The position numbers were made by a program, and so were the translations under genes. This document shows positions 44,915-55,048 of a DNA stretch of 64,000 bases, piece by piece (position 1 is the first letter of the stretch; the number at the start of each line of letters is the position of its first letter). This DNA is from Thermaerobacillus caldiproteolyticus. Its GTDB lineage: Bacteria > Bacillota > Bacilli > Bacillales > Anoxybacillaceae. Under the pieces are notes generated by a model, which made no database searches, was not told where the DNA came from, and saw only the letters and a program-made list of their open reading frames with translations. The DNA lies in assembly GCF_013761245.1 (NCBI RefSeq), contig NZ_JACDUT010000002.1:303927-367926 (forward strand), in the 5' to 3' direction.

Positions 44915-45982
44915 TTATCCTTTTATTTTAAAATAGATATTTGACCTTTTTAGAAAACCAATCATCGGTACAACAATGTTATATCCATTTAAACAATAAT
45001 TTTGACCTTCGGTGAATCGAACCGAACCCCCAAAATCCCCCAGTGTAAATAACGTTCCAGATAAGTCAGGTTTTACTGCGGTTAATGCACCACTGACGTT
45101 TGTTACAATAGCATTTTCTTTTGGAATATACTCAGAACCATTTACATATTGTCCACCACAATAAAATTTATATAAAGCATTGACAGTAGAGTTATGCGCA
45201 GCGTTTTGTATTTGAGTAAGGTCGTAAGCTACTAAATAGTTAGCATCCCAACCATAGGAAAAATATTGAATATTGCCAACTCTGACATTTTTAACACCGT
45301 TACCGAAAAACGTGCTTGCTTGCCCTATATTCGGGTTAAGGTAAATCAACTTCCATGTTAATCCATCATTAAGATTAAATAAATAAAATCTTCCTGCCTG
45401 TGCATTATTTCCTGCCATAAACCAATTTTCATCCGGCGTTATTCCCCAAAATGTATTATTTAAATCAACCGATACAGGAAAAGCAAACCGCTTTTTCTCC
45501 GCTCCGGTATTAGCATCATAAATCCTCAATTGGTTATCTTTTGTATAAATAATATCTCCGTTTTGTTTTTGGCTTAATGTGGAAATTATAGTTCCTCCGA
45601 TACTTTCTGTTTGTTCCCATCGTATCGTTCCGTCTAAATTTAAAACAAACATTCTATAACCTGTACTATTAATTATCGCCCAACCGCTTTTATCTGCTAA
45701 ACACATAACTTGATATATTGATCTGTTGAAATTTGTCATTGATACAACTGTTCCTGTATTTGGATCAACTTTTATTACACGTCGGTTTGTCATATCTATA
45801 CCATATAAATACCCATCATTCGCTTTTATCCATGCAGCAGAAGTGATAGATGAGAGAGTAACAATAGTAGAAACAATTGGGGATACCACCCCATCTAAAT
45901 TCGTATATCTAATATAAGAATTTTTTCGATATTTACCGCCCCCAAATCCCCCGCCATGCGCCCTAATATCAATCAACGGCAT
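44915..45982 (-). CDS. Phage tail protein with beta-propeller-like repeats
   Basis: 355 residues. After a Gly-rich start (IRAHGGGFGGGKYRK) come repeated blade-like units (DGYLYGIDMTNRRVIKVDP, MFVLNLDGTIRWEQT, LRIYDANTGAEKKRF) as in PQQ or WD propellers. A tail-fibre or receptor-binding head is likely. Its ATG overlaps the stop of the preceding gene (TAATG). Confidence 0.75.
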   Translation of the reverse strand: MPLIDIRAHGGGFGGGKYRKNSYIRYTNLDGVVSPIVSTIVTLSSITSAAWIKANDGYLYGIDMTNRRVIKVDPNTGTVVSMTNFNRSIYQVMCLADKSGWAIINSTGYRMFVLNLDGTIRWEQTESIGGTIISTLSQKQNGDIIYTKDNQLRIYDANTGAEKKRFAFPVSVDLNNTFWGITPDENWFMAGNNAQAGRFYLFNLNDGLTWKLIYLNPNIGQASTFFGNGVKNVRVGNIQYFSYGWDANYLVAYDLTQIQNAAHNSTVNALYKFYCGGQYVNGSEYIPKENAIVTNVSGALTAVKPDLSGTLFTLGDFGGSVRFTEGQNYCLNGYNIVVPMIGFLKRSNIYFKIKG

Positions 45983-46929
45983 TATTGCTTCACCTCACTG
46001 ATTAACTCACCGTCTGCGTCATAAGTAAGTATGAATGTATCTGTTTTCAACACTGTTGTACCGTCGGTGTCATAATAAGTAATTGTCCGCGTTGTATATT
46101 GCGGACTTGTGCCACTACTGAGTTCAGAACGAGCAAACAGCGTCCCATCGGCTCGTTTGTATTCAACAATGGTAAAAATGCCGTTGCTATCTTTTCCGCT
46201 TTTGTATACGTTAAAAATGCTTAAATTACGTTGCATAGGTTCAGGCGCGCTATCCGTATATGCTTTTGCGTTTGCTTCTGCTTGATTCGCTTTTTGTTGA
46301 GCTCCAGAAGGAGTTTCAAAACCACTATTTTGAACATTCGCAAACCAATCTTCCCATTCTCGTTGGAACTCGGCAGTTTTTGAGTTGTACCATGCTTGGA
46401 ATTGGTTGAATATCTCCGTTGTGTCAGCTTGAATAAGTGAATTCACAAGACCGCACACGTTTGTATCGAGTCGTTCATCAGTCACTTGGAAACCTTCGAT
46501 GAACGATTTCCCTGCGATGACTCTCACTTGTGCAAGCGAGAGTTCGTATACGTTGTCGTTTCTCGTGAGTGCAGGCGGTGTCGGTGTTGCGCTTGGTGTT
46601 CCCTTCAATACAACCGCTTCAATAGAACGTTTTTCTAAGCTTTTATCAAGACGTAGCACAACGCGGTCAATACAGTCGTACGTCGGATCGGCTGTATCAA
46701 GTGTGAGCGTATGACCGCCATAAACTTTATACATGTACCCTTGAATCCAAGCATAACCATCAGCAATGTTGACATTCATATTTGTGCCATCGGCTGTGAC
46801 TTGCAAGTTTGTACCACCATTGAAAATACCGTCTGTCAACACTCGTCTGAAATACTCCGCAAATTCATCCGCTGTGTATTCACGCGGATCTTCAGCTGTC
46901 GAATCGAAAAAACAGCTTTTTTCAGGCAT
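45982..46929 (-). CDS. Phage structural protein (baseplate upper protein / XkdV-like)
   Basis: 315 residues. The N-terminal domain (YTADEFAEYFRRVLTDGIF, NIADGYAWIQGYMYKV, DRVVLRLDKSLEKRSI) is common to baseplate proteins that anchor fibres. A helical linker (GAQQKANQAEANAKAYTDS) and a C-terminal beta domain follow. Coupled to the propeller protein downstream. Confidence 0.82.
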   Translation of the reverse strand: MPEKSCFFDSTAEDPREYTADEFAEYFRRVLTDGIFNGGTNLQVTADGTNMNVNIADGYAWIQGYMYKVYGGHTLTLDTADPTYDCIDRVVLRLDKSLEKRSIEAVVLKGTPSATPTPPALTRNDNVYELSLAQVRVIAGKSFIEGFQVTDERLDTNVCGLVNSLIQADTTEIFNQFQAWYNSKTAEFQREWEDWFANVQNSGFETPSGAQQKANQAEANAKAYTDSAPEPMQRNLSIFNVYKSGKDSNGIFTIVEYKRADGTLFARSELSSGTSPQYTTRTITYYDTDGTTVLKTDTFILTYDADGELISEVKQ

Positions 46930-46939
46930 TGTATCACCC

Positions 46940-47815
46940 CTATACGCTTAAATATCTATTTCTATACGAAACGATGACTCGTGATTTTGTGGCATCACTG
47001 TCCGAACCGTATTCGATAAGGTATTCGATAAGGTTCTCGCCAGGAACGAGTTGCCAAAATGTGCTCTCCAAGTCAATCCAGTTAAACACGTTTGTTGTCG
47101 TGCCATCAGCGTTTTCAATGACAACACTTTTGTTTCCAAATTCCGTAGAAATAACAAGTTTATCCTGTTCCCCTAGAGAACGGCTTACACGCACAAACTC
47201 CCCTGTTGTTCGGTTCCATACAACCGGATTGGTTGCAGGACCATAGAACTCAATCGTGACAGGCGTTGAAACATCTCCTTTGTTGTGCAGAATCTTTTTA
47301 AACCCACGTTGAGCAAACTTGGTTCCGAGTCGCAACGGAAAAGACAACCCTCCCAGGATATACGACATTTTTTCACTCGTACTAAATTCATCGAGCCAAA
47401 ACGGTTCAGGGCAAAGAAGATTCACCAGCGCTTTTTGAAGTTTTGGCAAGCGATTTTCTTTTCCGCTTGGAAAAGCTGGAACGTTATCCGGAATAGCTTC
47501 GATTTCACGAACAATTCCATTATCTTCGTAACGAAGCTTTCCAGGACCAAGTTTCGGGTTGAATACAGAAGCGAGGTATTGACGCTGTTGCAGCAATGTC
47601 GTGGTATCCCTTGTAAGAATGGCGATTTCTATTGAAATGGCTCGCTCTTGCAAAACTGAATCAATATATGTGCTTCCATCTTGAAACGGAGCCTTCTGCA
47701 TTTGAATATCAGCGTCCACATCACCCAACCCGTCAATGGATTGTAAAATAAAAGGAGCTGAATTTTTCAGCTCCACTGATTGCCCTCTAGCATTTGTGAA
47801 AATGATACATTGCAT
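46940..47815 (-). CDS. Distal tail protein (Dit-like, phage tail family)
   Basis: 291 residues. The N-terminal block SAPFILQSIDGLGDVDADIQ and GSTYIDSVLQERAISIEIAI are characteristic of siphovirus tail components that form the hub between tail tube and baseplate. Placed directly after the tape measure gene, as expected. Confidence 0.88.
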   Translation of the reverse strand: MQCIIFTNARGQSVELKNSAPFILQSIDGLGDVDADIQMQKAPFQDGSTYIDSVLQERAISIEIAILTRDTTTLLQQRQYLASVFNPKLGPGKLRYEDNGIVREIEAIPDNVPAFPSGKENRLPKLQKALVNLLCPEPFWLDEFSTSEKMSYILGGLSFPLRLGTKFAQRGFKKILHNKGDVSTPVTIEFYGPATNPVVWNRTTGEFVRVSRSLGEQDKLVISTEFGNKSVVIENADGTTTNVFNWIDLESTFWQLVPGENLIEYLIEYGSDSDATKSRVIVSYRNRYLSV

Positions 47816-47816
47816 G

Positions 47817-50800
47817 TCACCACCCCAATTCCATCGCTAACTGACGGCTTACTTGAAGATGTTTTCTTGCTGTTTCCGAAGGTGATAATGGTTTCGGACT
47901 GTTAATCGTTAAATATTGATTAACAGAAGGTCTTTGGGCGTTTATATTTAGCAATGATTTTTCCAAAAGTAATAAAAGTCTATCTAATTTATTTTCTAAA
48001 TTCGGCGATTCAATTTGATTTTTTACAACCAACACATCGCTGTTCATCCGTATTTCATTGGCCGCACTACTTATAGTGAATGCCATTTTGTTTATTCTGT
48101 CCGCGAGTCCGTCCGAAATAGACGAAACATCCGGTATAGCAGCAAGCGCCAATTGCTTTGCAGTTGCCATGACGCTTCCAATATTTTCTTCCATACCTTC
48201 TATGATACCAGCAGGAATCCAACGCCCTACTTCGTCTTTCATTCTTTGTGAAGGCGACTTAATTTTGAGCGTGGTTTTCATCGTACTTTCGACGATATTG
48301 GCGATTTCCTTTGCCTTTTGCTGTAGAGGTCCAATCATAGAGTTCAAACCCTGAATCAAGCCTTGCATCAAATTTTTTCCGATTTCAGCCATGCTTGCTA
48401 CCATGAGGTTGAGTTCGGTTTTGGTTCCTTCCGTGATTTCCTTCACTTTCGTTATCCACTCATTTTTGTGTTGCTCCAACTCGGCATTCGCCTGTGCGCG
48501 TAGCTCAGCAATTTTGTTTGTGTATTCAATCTTCACTTGCTCAAGCTCAATACTTGCAGTATAGCGTAACTGTTGAATCTTCAACTGTGTCTGTTGGCGC
48601 ATTCCCTCGAGTTCGTTGACCGCTTGCGCTTTTGCCAACGCATTTTTCTCACGCCATAACTGAACGTATTGTTGCAATTCTTCATCAGAAAGAGAATTCA
48701 ATGCTGAAATTTCGTCGACAGCTCTCGGACCCATATCCCGGAGCTCTTGAAGAAGTCCTTCATCAATCCCGCGCGCTGCAAGAACAGAAATATTGGATTG
48801 CCAATCTTTGAACGCATTGACTTGATTGGAGAGATTTTTGAGCAATCCTTGGCCGCTCACGCCGATTTTTCGTTTAAATTCATCAAAAAGCCCTGCAAAG
48901 CTATACAGGGATTTCGTGCGGTCTTCAATTGCTTTCGTGTATTCCTCTGTCAGTTTTCGCTCTTCTTCTGCAAGACGGTCGTTGATTTCTTTTACTTTCC
49001 GCTCATATTCTTCCTTGGCTTTTATTTCATCTTGATACAATCGCTCGTTAATTTCTTTGACCTTTTGAGCGTATTCATTGTTTAGCGCCGTCAATTTGTC
49101 GTGAATCTCTTTTTTTACACGGTAAATTTCCCGTTCATAATATTCTCGTTCCTCAGAGCCTTTTTTGTATTTTTGAATGTAGTTTTCATAGAGTGCAAGC
49201 TCTTCTTTGAGAGAAAGGTCGTTGTAGTATTTTCGCTTCTCAACATAAGCCTTTTCTTTCTCAAATTGTTGCTTGAGAAGTTCATTTTTCACACGGACAA
49301 TCTCTTTTTCTATTTCAATCCGCTCTTTAGATCCTTCTTTGTACTTTTTCGCAAGAGCTTGCCACATCTTCAATTCCTGATCTAGAGACAGCAGACCGAG
49401 ATCGCGCTTATCCTTAGCATCCTCGAATTGTTTTTTAGTGATAGCCGCTTGTTCCTTTGCTCGCTGATCTTGGACTTTCTTAATCTCCAACTGTACTTTC
49501 CTTACTTGCTCTGGAAACTTAGCGTATTCCTTCTGGATTCTTCGAAGCTCTGTAATGTACTGAGAAGAACTGATTTTTCCGAGTTTGAAATTCGTCTGCG
49601 CTTTTTCAAAAGACTCATTGAACTCTTTTTTTACTGTATCCGCCATCTTTTTCGCAGCGCTTGTAGCCGTTTTAGTATTCTTTGTGATTCCAATTGCAAA
49701 ACCATCCGTATAGTTCTTTCCTTCTTTCTCAGTTTCTTTTGATGGCGAATGCGAATCGATGGCTTTTTTCAACGCAGAAAGCGCAGCTTTACCGAGATTC
49801 CATGCTGCACTCCAGACACTTCCATTTTTTGATAAGATCGCATTTATAAATCCGGAGACAAATCCCTCACCAGCATCTCTTCCATCATGGCTCTTGAGCC
49901 CCTTTTCCGCTGCACTTGACACACTGCTACCGGCGGATTGAGCATTTCCCCTTTGTGAAGACAAACCACTTGCAAAAGTCGATCCTGCTTTCTTTCCGCC
50001 ACCGCCGTCTGTCGTACTTCCCAGTATGCTTGAAACAAGTGAGCTTAAGGTTTTTGCAATAGATCTATTACTACCTTCTGTTGATTTCAAGCCTTGTCCA
50101 TGTTTTGTTCCTTTATCTGTACCATGTTTTTGAGCATCGCCTTTGCCTTGTGCCAATCCTTCATCAGTCGATTTAGATACATTTGCTCCTGCAACTTTAT
50201 TTGCACCAGCTGTGCTTTCTACTCCTTTCTTGTGATTGTCGCCCTTATCCTTACCGTGTTTCTGCGCATCTGGTTTGTTTTTCGATAAACCTTCATCAGT
50301 GCCCTTTGAAACTTTCTCACCAGATTTTTTATTGTCGGCAACTGTGCTTTCTACGCCTTTTTTGTGTGATTCTCCTTTATCTTTACCTGCTTTTTCTGCT
50401 TCTTTGTTGCCTTTTTTCATTTCTGCCAACGTTTTGTTGACTATTTCAGAAGCTGTCTTTTGGGCTTGTTCTTTCTGCACGCCCATTGCCTCTAAAAAGG
50501 CTTGTAAATCTTTTTGGTACTGTCCTTTGGTTTTTTCGGAGAAATCGGACATCTTCTTGAGAACTTCTTCAGTATGAGCTTTCCAACGTTCGATATATTC
50601 TTTATCTGACTCTTCTACTTGAACGATAAAACCGTTCATGTCCGTTAAAAATTTCTTTTGCCGTTCGAAGATTTTCCCGGTTGCAATGTCGATGATCTTG
50701 CCGCGCTGATCAAGATGAGAAGCAAGGCTGGCCAACGCCTGTTCACGTTCTTGAGCCGCTTTTGCTAACATCTCATTTGTACGGGACTCTACTCCAAGCA

Positions 50801-53504
50801 TCAGCTGATCGTATTGTTGCTGTGATATTCTTCCTTGTGCCAAAGCTTGTTCAAAGACCTTTTGTTTCTCGGAATACCACTTGTTAGCTGCTTCAACAGA
50901 TTTCTTATAAGTTTCATTGATACGTTTTACATAACCTTCTGCCTCATCAAAAAGAATCTTTCCTTGCTTATCTATGATAGATTTTTGAATTGCTTGGAGC
51001 TCGTTTTGTGACTGTGCGAATTCTCTGGCTCCGCCCTCCATCACTTTGAGCGCTTCCTGATATTTCGCCGCAAATTCAGCTGGCATTTTGGAAAGATCAT
51101 TATTGTATTTCTCGTGAGCCTCTTTTAGGGTGTCTAGTGCCTTTTTGTATGCAGCGATGTCTTTATCAAAACTTTTAATGATCTCATTCGTCATTTCCTG
51201 TGCTTTCTTTTTCCCTGCATCGCCAGCGATTCCGTAAACATCATTGACCGCATTAACGAGTTTTTCTTTTTGCGTTTGCAGAGCCGCAATGACTTGATCC
51301 GCCATTTTTGAGAATGCGTCAACAACCTCTTTTGAAGTTGCTCTCGCTTTCTCGCCGGACATCGTTTGCAGTTCAATCATTTTGAGCTTTGCGCCCTCGT
51401 ATAGATCGGTGTAGCTTTGAACAGCTTTTTTTGTTCCGGCGCTCAAGCCCTCTCCATAACGAATAGCCTGTCTTTCGGCCTCTTCTTGTTTCTTCCGCAA
51501 CTGTTCCGTCTTTTCATGTGCAGCAAAAAGTCCAAGCCCTAAAGTTCCAAGCGCAGCTGTCACGCCTACAATAGCAAGACCGATTGGACCGGAAAACGCC
51601 ATCAGTGCCCCAACAGCTGCAGTCAAGGTTCCAACGACTCCAACAACTCCCATAATGGCCACACTGAGTGCCCCTGTTTTCGCGATAATCTGTTGGGTAT
51701 CGGAATCAAGAGAGTTCCATTTTTCGAGAAGTCGGGTAACAGAGTTAGCTGCCCCTTCAAGTGCTGGTGTGAGGGCATCTGTCAATTTGATTTTAGCCGT
51801 TTCAAGAGCACCATTCATATTTTCTACAGCACCAGCTAAGTTATCTTTTATCGCGCTTGCCGCTTTTTGTGAGGCCCCGTCAGATTCCCGTAAGGCTTGT
51901 GTTAACTCTGCGATTTGTTGTGGCCCTGCATCAACCAAGTTTAAGAATCCCGTCATTGCTTCCGTACCAAATATGGTTTGGAAAGCATTCATTTTCTGTT
52001 CTTGAGTGAGTTTTTTTGTAGAATCCCTTAGTACCCTAATTACTCGGTCTAAAGACAGCATGTTGCCGTGAGCATCTTTTATGTTGATGCCCAATTTTTG
52101 CATGACCTCACTGCCTTCTTTAGTTGGGGCAATTAATCTTGTTAAGCCCATGCGAAGCGTGGTGCCAATCTGTTCAGCTGCCATCCCACGATCTCGCATA
52201 ACCGCGGTTGCTGCGGCCAATTCTTCGACAGACATTCCTAACCGTTTCGCAATAGGCGCAGCATATTTAAAGGAATAACCCATGTCTAAAATGGATGCAT
52301 TCGAACGATTTGCGGCCATCGCAAACACATCAGCAATATGAGCTGACTTGGAAGCTTCTAGACCAAATCCACGAATGGCGGCGGCCATAATTTCAGAAAC
52401 AGTGGCCATATCTTCGCCGCTTGCCTCGGCTGTAGCAATTACACCAGGCATGGCAGCGATGATTTCATTGACTTTGAAACCAGATACTGCTAATTGTTCT
52501 TGAGCTTGTGCCACTTCGGTAGCTGATTTGGTTGTTTTGGCCCCAAGATCTAAAGCTTGGTCCTTCAACTGCTGAATCTGTTCCGCAGTAGCATCACTGA
52601 CCGCCCCTACTCGGCTCACCTGCTTGCCAAATTCCATTCCAACAGAAACAGCATCTTTCATGGCATACGACAAGGTTGCAAAGCCGGCGCCAGCAGTAAT
52701 AGCAACAGAACCGCCAATATGTTGCATTTTGTTGCCAATGGTATCCATGTTAGAAGTGAATTTTCCCCAAACAGTGCGTTGTTTGGCCACTTCCTTTTCC
52801 ATCTGGTTGAGTTTTTGAGTAGTCTGCGTGAGCTCATTCTGTAGAGCATTCAGCTCAGCTTTCGCCTCATCTAATCGAATAGCCAGTTGCTTTGTTTCAT
52901 TGGCGTCTTGTCCTTTGGCTTGTGCAACTCTTCTATATTCATCTTCCAGCCGGCTCACTACTTGTTGTTGCAACTCAATCTTTTGATTGAGAGACTGAAT
53001 TTGCAACCCAGCTTGCTTCAATTCGTTTCCGAAATTTTCAGCAGCACTGGACGCCACTTTAAACTCTGCATCAACCTTCTGCATAGCTAAAGACAGGGAT
53101 TTTATGTCGTTCTCGAACTGGTTGATGCTCTGGTTTTCTTTGAACTGATTGAGCTTTTGATTGGTCTGCGTTAGTTCGTTTTGCATTTTGTTTAGCTCGG
53201 CGGTAGCATAGTTTAACCGTCTTGCTAAATTTTGAGTTTCAGTGGCGTCCTGTCCTTTTTTTGTAGCTGCGTCTTCGTATGCCTTTTTTAACTGATCGAC
53301 TTTTTGCTTTTGGAGTTCAATTTGTTTCGTTAAATACTGAATTTTAGCTTCCGACTGTTTGAGAGCATCACCCCAAACTCCCACACTCGTCCGAGTTGCC
53401 TCAAATTCGGATTTCACTATTCTCATCTGCTTGGCGAGAGCGTTCATCTCGCTGTTGAATTCTTTAGAGTTCGAATACAGCCTCACTCGTATGTCTTTTG
53501 CCAT
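47817..53504 (-). CDS. Tail tape measure protein (TP901 family)
   Basis: 1895 residues. N-terminal coiled-coil module present twice (each with KGQDA.ET and ELNALQNELTQTTQKLNQ, about residues 20-120 and 130-235), then the TP901 core (VGAVSDATAEQIQQLKDQA, GSEVMQKLGINIKDAHG), four hydrophobic stretches near 615-680, a 44-residue Gly/Lys/His repeat (HKKGVEST.., about residues 1040-1145), long charged helices, and a C-terminal part with KSPSQRMKDEVGRWIPAG. Its length sets tail length; at about 0.15 nm per residue this would be near 280 nm. Confidence 0.95.
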   Translation of the reverse strand: MAKDIRVRLYSNSKEFNSEMNALAKQMRIVKSEFEATRTSVGVWGDALKQSEAKIQYLTKQIELQKQKVDQLKKAYEDAATKKGQDATETQNLARRLNYATAELNKMQNELTQTNQKLNQFKENQSINQFENDIKSLSLAMQKVDAEFKVASSAAENFGNELKQAGLQIQSLNQKIELQQQVVSRLEDEYRRVAQAKGQDANETKQLAIRLDEAKAELNALQNELTQTTQKLNQMEKEVAKQRTVWGKFTSNMDTIGNKMQHIGGSVAITAGAGFATLSYAMKDAVSVGMEFGKQVSRVGAVSDATAEQIQQLKDQALDLGAKTTKSATEVAQAQEQLAVSGFKVNEIIAAMPGVIATAEASGEDMATVSEIMAAAIRGFGLEASKSAHIADVFAMAANRSNASILDMGYSFKYAAPIAKRLGMSVEELAAATAVMRDRGMAAEQIGTTLRMGLTRLIAPTKEGSEVMQKLGINIKDAHGNMLSLDRVIRVLRDSTKKLTQEQKMNAFQTIFGTEAMTGFLNLVDAGPQQIAELTQALRESDGASQKAASAIKDNLAGAVENMNGALETAKIKLTDALTPALEGAANSVTRLLEKWNSLDSDTQQIIAKTGALSVAIMGVVGVVGTLTAAVGALMAFSGPIGLAIVGVTAALGTLGLGLFAAHEKTEQLRKKQEEAERQAIRYGEGLSAGTKKAVQSYTDLYEGAKLKMIELQTMSGEKARATSKEVVDAFSKMADQVIAALQTQKEKLVNAVNDVYGIAGDAGKKKAQEMTNEIIKSFDKDIAAYKKALDTLKEAHEKYNNDLSKMPAEFAAKYQEALKVMEGGAREFAQSQNELQAIQKSIIDKQGKILFDEAEGYVKRINETYKKSVEAANKWYSEKQKVFEQALAQGRISQQQYDQLMLGVESRTNEMLAKAAQEREQALASLASHLDQRGKIIDIATGKIFERQKKFLTDMNGFIVQVEESDKEYIERWKAHTEEVLKKMSDFSEKTKGQYQKDLQAFLEAMGVQKEQAQKTASEIVNKTLAEMKKGNKEAEKAGKDKGESHKKGVESTVADNKKSGEKVSKGTDEGLSKNKPDAQKHGKDKGDNHKKGVESTAGANKVAGANVSKSTDEGLAQGKGDAQKHGTDKGTKHGQGLKSTEGSNRSIAKTLSSLVSSILGSTTDGGGGKKAGSTFASGLSSQRGNAQSAGSSVSSAAEKGLKSHDGRDAGEGFVSGFINAILSKNGSVWSAAWNLGKAALSALKKAIDSHSPSKETEKEGKNYTDGFAIGITKNTKTATSAAKKMADTVKKEFNESFEKAQTNFKLGKISSSQYITELRRIQKEYAKFPEQVRKVQLEIKKVQDQRAKEQAAITKKQFEDAKDKRDLGLLSLDQELKMWQALAKKYKEGSKERIEIEKEIVRVKNELLKQQFEKEKAYVEKRKYYNDLSLKEELALYENYIQKYKKGSEEREYYEREIYRVKKEIHDKLTALNNEYAQKVKEINERLYQDEIKAKEEYERKVKEINDRLAEEERKLTEEYTKAIEDRTKSLYSFAGLFDEFKRKIGVSGQGLLKNLSNQVNAFKDWQSNISVLAARGIDEGLLQELRDMGPRAVDEISALNSLSDEELQQYVQLWREKNALAKAQAVNELEGMRQQTQLKIQQLRYTASIELEQVKIEYTNKIAELRAQANAELEQHKNEWITKVKEITEGTKTELNLMVASMAEIGKNLMQGLIQGLNSMIGPLQQKAKEIANIVESTMKTTLKIKSPSQRMKDEVGRWIPAGIIEGMEENIGSVMATAKQLALAAIPDVSSISDGLADRINKMAFTISSAANEIRMNSDVLVVKNQIESPNLENKLDRLLLLLEKSLLNINAQRPSVNQYLTINSPKPLSPSETARKHLQVSRQLAMELGW
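50060..50395 (-). repeat. 132-bp tandem repeat in the tape measure gene
   Basis: About 2.4 copies of a 44-residue unit: DKGESHKKGVEST...DAQKHGK, DKGDNHKKGVEST...DAQKHGT, DKGTKHGQGLKST. The copies differ at many positions, so the duplication is not recent. Confidence 0.8.
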
Positions 53505-53519
53505 CCCGTCTCACCTCCC

Positions 53520-54019
53520 CTAGCCAAGCACTTGATCGATGTAAACCACTTCATCTTTTTTCACTTCCTGTTTTCTGCGCGCTAAAAGTTGCAAATGATA
53601 GACAATATCCATGTTATCGATTTGATTTTGTGTGAAGCCGATCTCCAACAATGCGTTATACATGTCGAGAACGGCTTCACGCAAAGTTAGTTTTTTACTT
53701 CTTTACTTTCTTCATCTTGTACTAACAGCGCACTAGCTTGTTCAATGTTGCCAATGACATAGTTCACGACCGCAAAGATTGTTTTAATGATCATTCTCGC
53801 ATCCAGACCTTCTTCCAGCTGATTTACATCAAATTTATTGCCGAAAACATCGCAAACAAATTGAAGGTATTTGTCGAGATCAAATTTTTTGTTATCGGCG
53901 GATTCAATTTCTTCTGCAATTTCAGATGCTTGTCTAAACAGTTTCCCGGAGATAAAGGCTGGCGTTACAAAACGTTTGTCTTTTCCGTCTAGCTTTAAAG
54001 TGATGGATAATGATTTCAT
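53520..54019 (-). CDS. Tail assembly chaperone gpGT, -1 frameshift product
   Basis: The 110-residue gpG frame runs into the classic -1 slippery heptamer A-AAA-AAC (53696-53690), one codon before its TAA. Slipping back by one gives KLTLREAVLDMYNALLEIGF... and 56 more codons to the TAG at 53520, with NQIDNMDIVYHLQLLARRK typical of the T domain. Order major tail protein, gpG, gpGT, tape measure matches lambda-like phages, where the gpG/gpGT ratio is essential for tail assembly. Confidence 0.88.
53687..54019 (-). CDS. Tail assembly chaperone gpG
   Basis: 110 residues from the ATG 9 bp after AAGGAGG; an earlier ATG abuts the ribosome site. Helical and acidic (RQASEIAEEIESADNKKFDL, CDVFGNKFDVNQLEEGLD). 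It binds the tape measure protein during tail assembly. The same start yields the longer gpGT by programmed frameshift. Confidence 0.9.
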   Translation of the reverse strand: MKSLSITLKLDGKDKRFVTPAFISGKLFRQASEIAEEIESADNKKFDLDKYLQFVCDVFGNKFDVNQLEEGLDARMIIKTIFAVVNYVIGNIEQASALLVQDEESKEVKN

Positions 54020-54049
54020 TTGTTTCATCCTCCTTCGAATTTAAAAATT

Positions 54050-54081
54050 AAAAAAGAGAGAGATGAAAACATCTCCCTCTT
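54050..54081 (-). terminator. Terminator after the major tail protein gene
   Basis: Minus strand: AGAGGGAGATG, loop TTTT, CATCTCTCTCT, then T-rich. It overlaps the stop codon of the tail protein gene. Confidence 0.8.
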
Positions 54082-54655
54082 ACGCTCCTTGATTTAATAC
54101 AGCGCCTTCATACACCACTTGATCAAACCATTTATTACCTTGCGTGAATTCGGTTCCATCTTCTGCTTGTGCTTTCCAGCGCCCATTGTATTGCAAAGAC
54201 ATAAATTTCAACTTCAATTTTGCCGTTTGTGGAGCCGGTTTTCCTTCTTCCGTTTTACCCTCAATCGGTAGTAGCTCTGGTTTTCCTTTTAAAAGCCAGT
54301 AATAGCGATATCCACCGGTTGATACTTTCGCTCGGAACCCAAGAGCTAACTCCATCGTTTCATCATGAATGCTGGCGAACTGAACACCGTTCTCGACTGT
54401 ATGACCAAAGAGCTTCTGCAGAATGTCAAGTGGAAGATCTGTTGCTTCCATCTCCACATCGATATCCCCGATAGTATTTAATACCGCGTAAGCACTGTTG
54501 TCGGCATACACAGTTTCACTTTCAGTCTTTGGATCTACTTTGATACTCACCGCACCTGGTACGGCTTCCGGAGTCGCATATTGAACCCCAGTCGAATCAT
54601 CTCTGATTAATTCAGTGATATGAAACATATCAAGACCGCTAATGATTTTACCCAT
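54080..54655 (-). CDS. Major tail (tube) protein
   Basis: 191 residues; ATG behind GGAGTG. phi13-type tail tube: SGLDMFHITELIRDD, ETVYADNSAYAVLN, GDIDVEMEATDLPLDILQKL, ELALGFRAKVSTGG. The strong terminator right after the gene fits a highly expressed structural gene. Confidence 0.9.
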   Translation of the reverse strand: MGKIISGLDMFHITELIRDDSTGVQYATPEAVPGAVSIKVDPKTESETVYADNSAYAVLNTIGDIDVEMEATDLPLDILQKLFGHTVENGVQFASIHDETMELALGFRAKVSTGGYRYYWLLKGKPELLPIEGKTEEGKPAPQTAKLKLKFMSLQYNGRWKAQAEDGTEFTQGNKWFDQVVYEGAVLNQGA

Positions 54656-54666
54656 GTTCAACACTC

Positions 54667-55035
54667 CTATCTAAAAATTTTTTGGTATCGCATCGCTTTA
54701 TGGTACACACTTACATCTTCTTCATACAGATCGACTGAACTGTATCTCGAATACCCTAAAGACTTCATCACCTTATCGACTTCTTTTGCAATCGGCGTTT
54801 CTTTTGAGACGGTTGATTCGTTTGTAAAAATACTGATCTGAAATCGTACTTCTGACGTGATTGCTTGGTTATCTGCAAACGAATCGTCAGCATTATTGAT
54901 TTCTGTATACACGATCCTTGGAAAAGCGTTGACATCTTTCGCTTTTCGATTGTGGAATCCTCCTGTGCAAAGTGAAACTAAGGCTTGATTCGCCTTTAGA
55001 CCCGCTAATAATTCTGATTTTGCGTCAAAACTCAT
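54667..55035 (-). CDS. Tail completion/terminator protein (DUF3168-like)
   Basis: 122 residues from the ATG behind AAGGGGG. The block NAFPRIVYTEINNADDSFAD then TSEVRFQISIFTNES matches minor capsid/tail completion proteins that close the tail tube. Position between gp10-like and tail tube genes agrees. Confidence 0.82.
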   Translation of the reverse strand: MSFDAKSELLAGLKANQALVSLCTGGFHNRKAKDVNAFPRIVYTEINNADDSFADNQAITSEVRFQISIFTNESTVSKETPIAKEVDKVMKSLGYSRYSSVDLYEEDVSVYHKAMRYQKIFR

Positions 55036-55048
55036 GGGGATACCCCCT

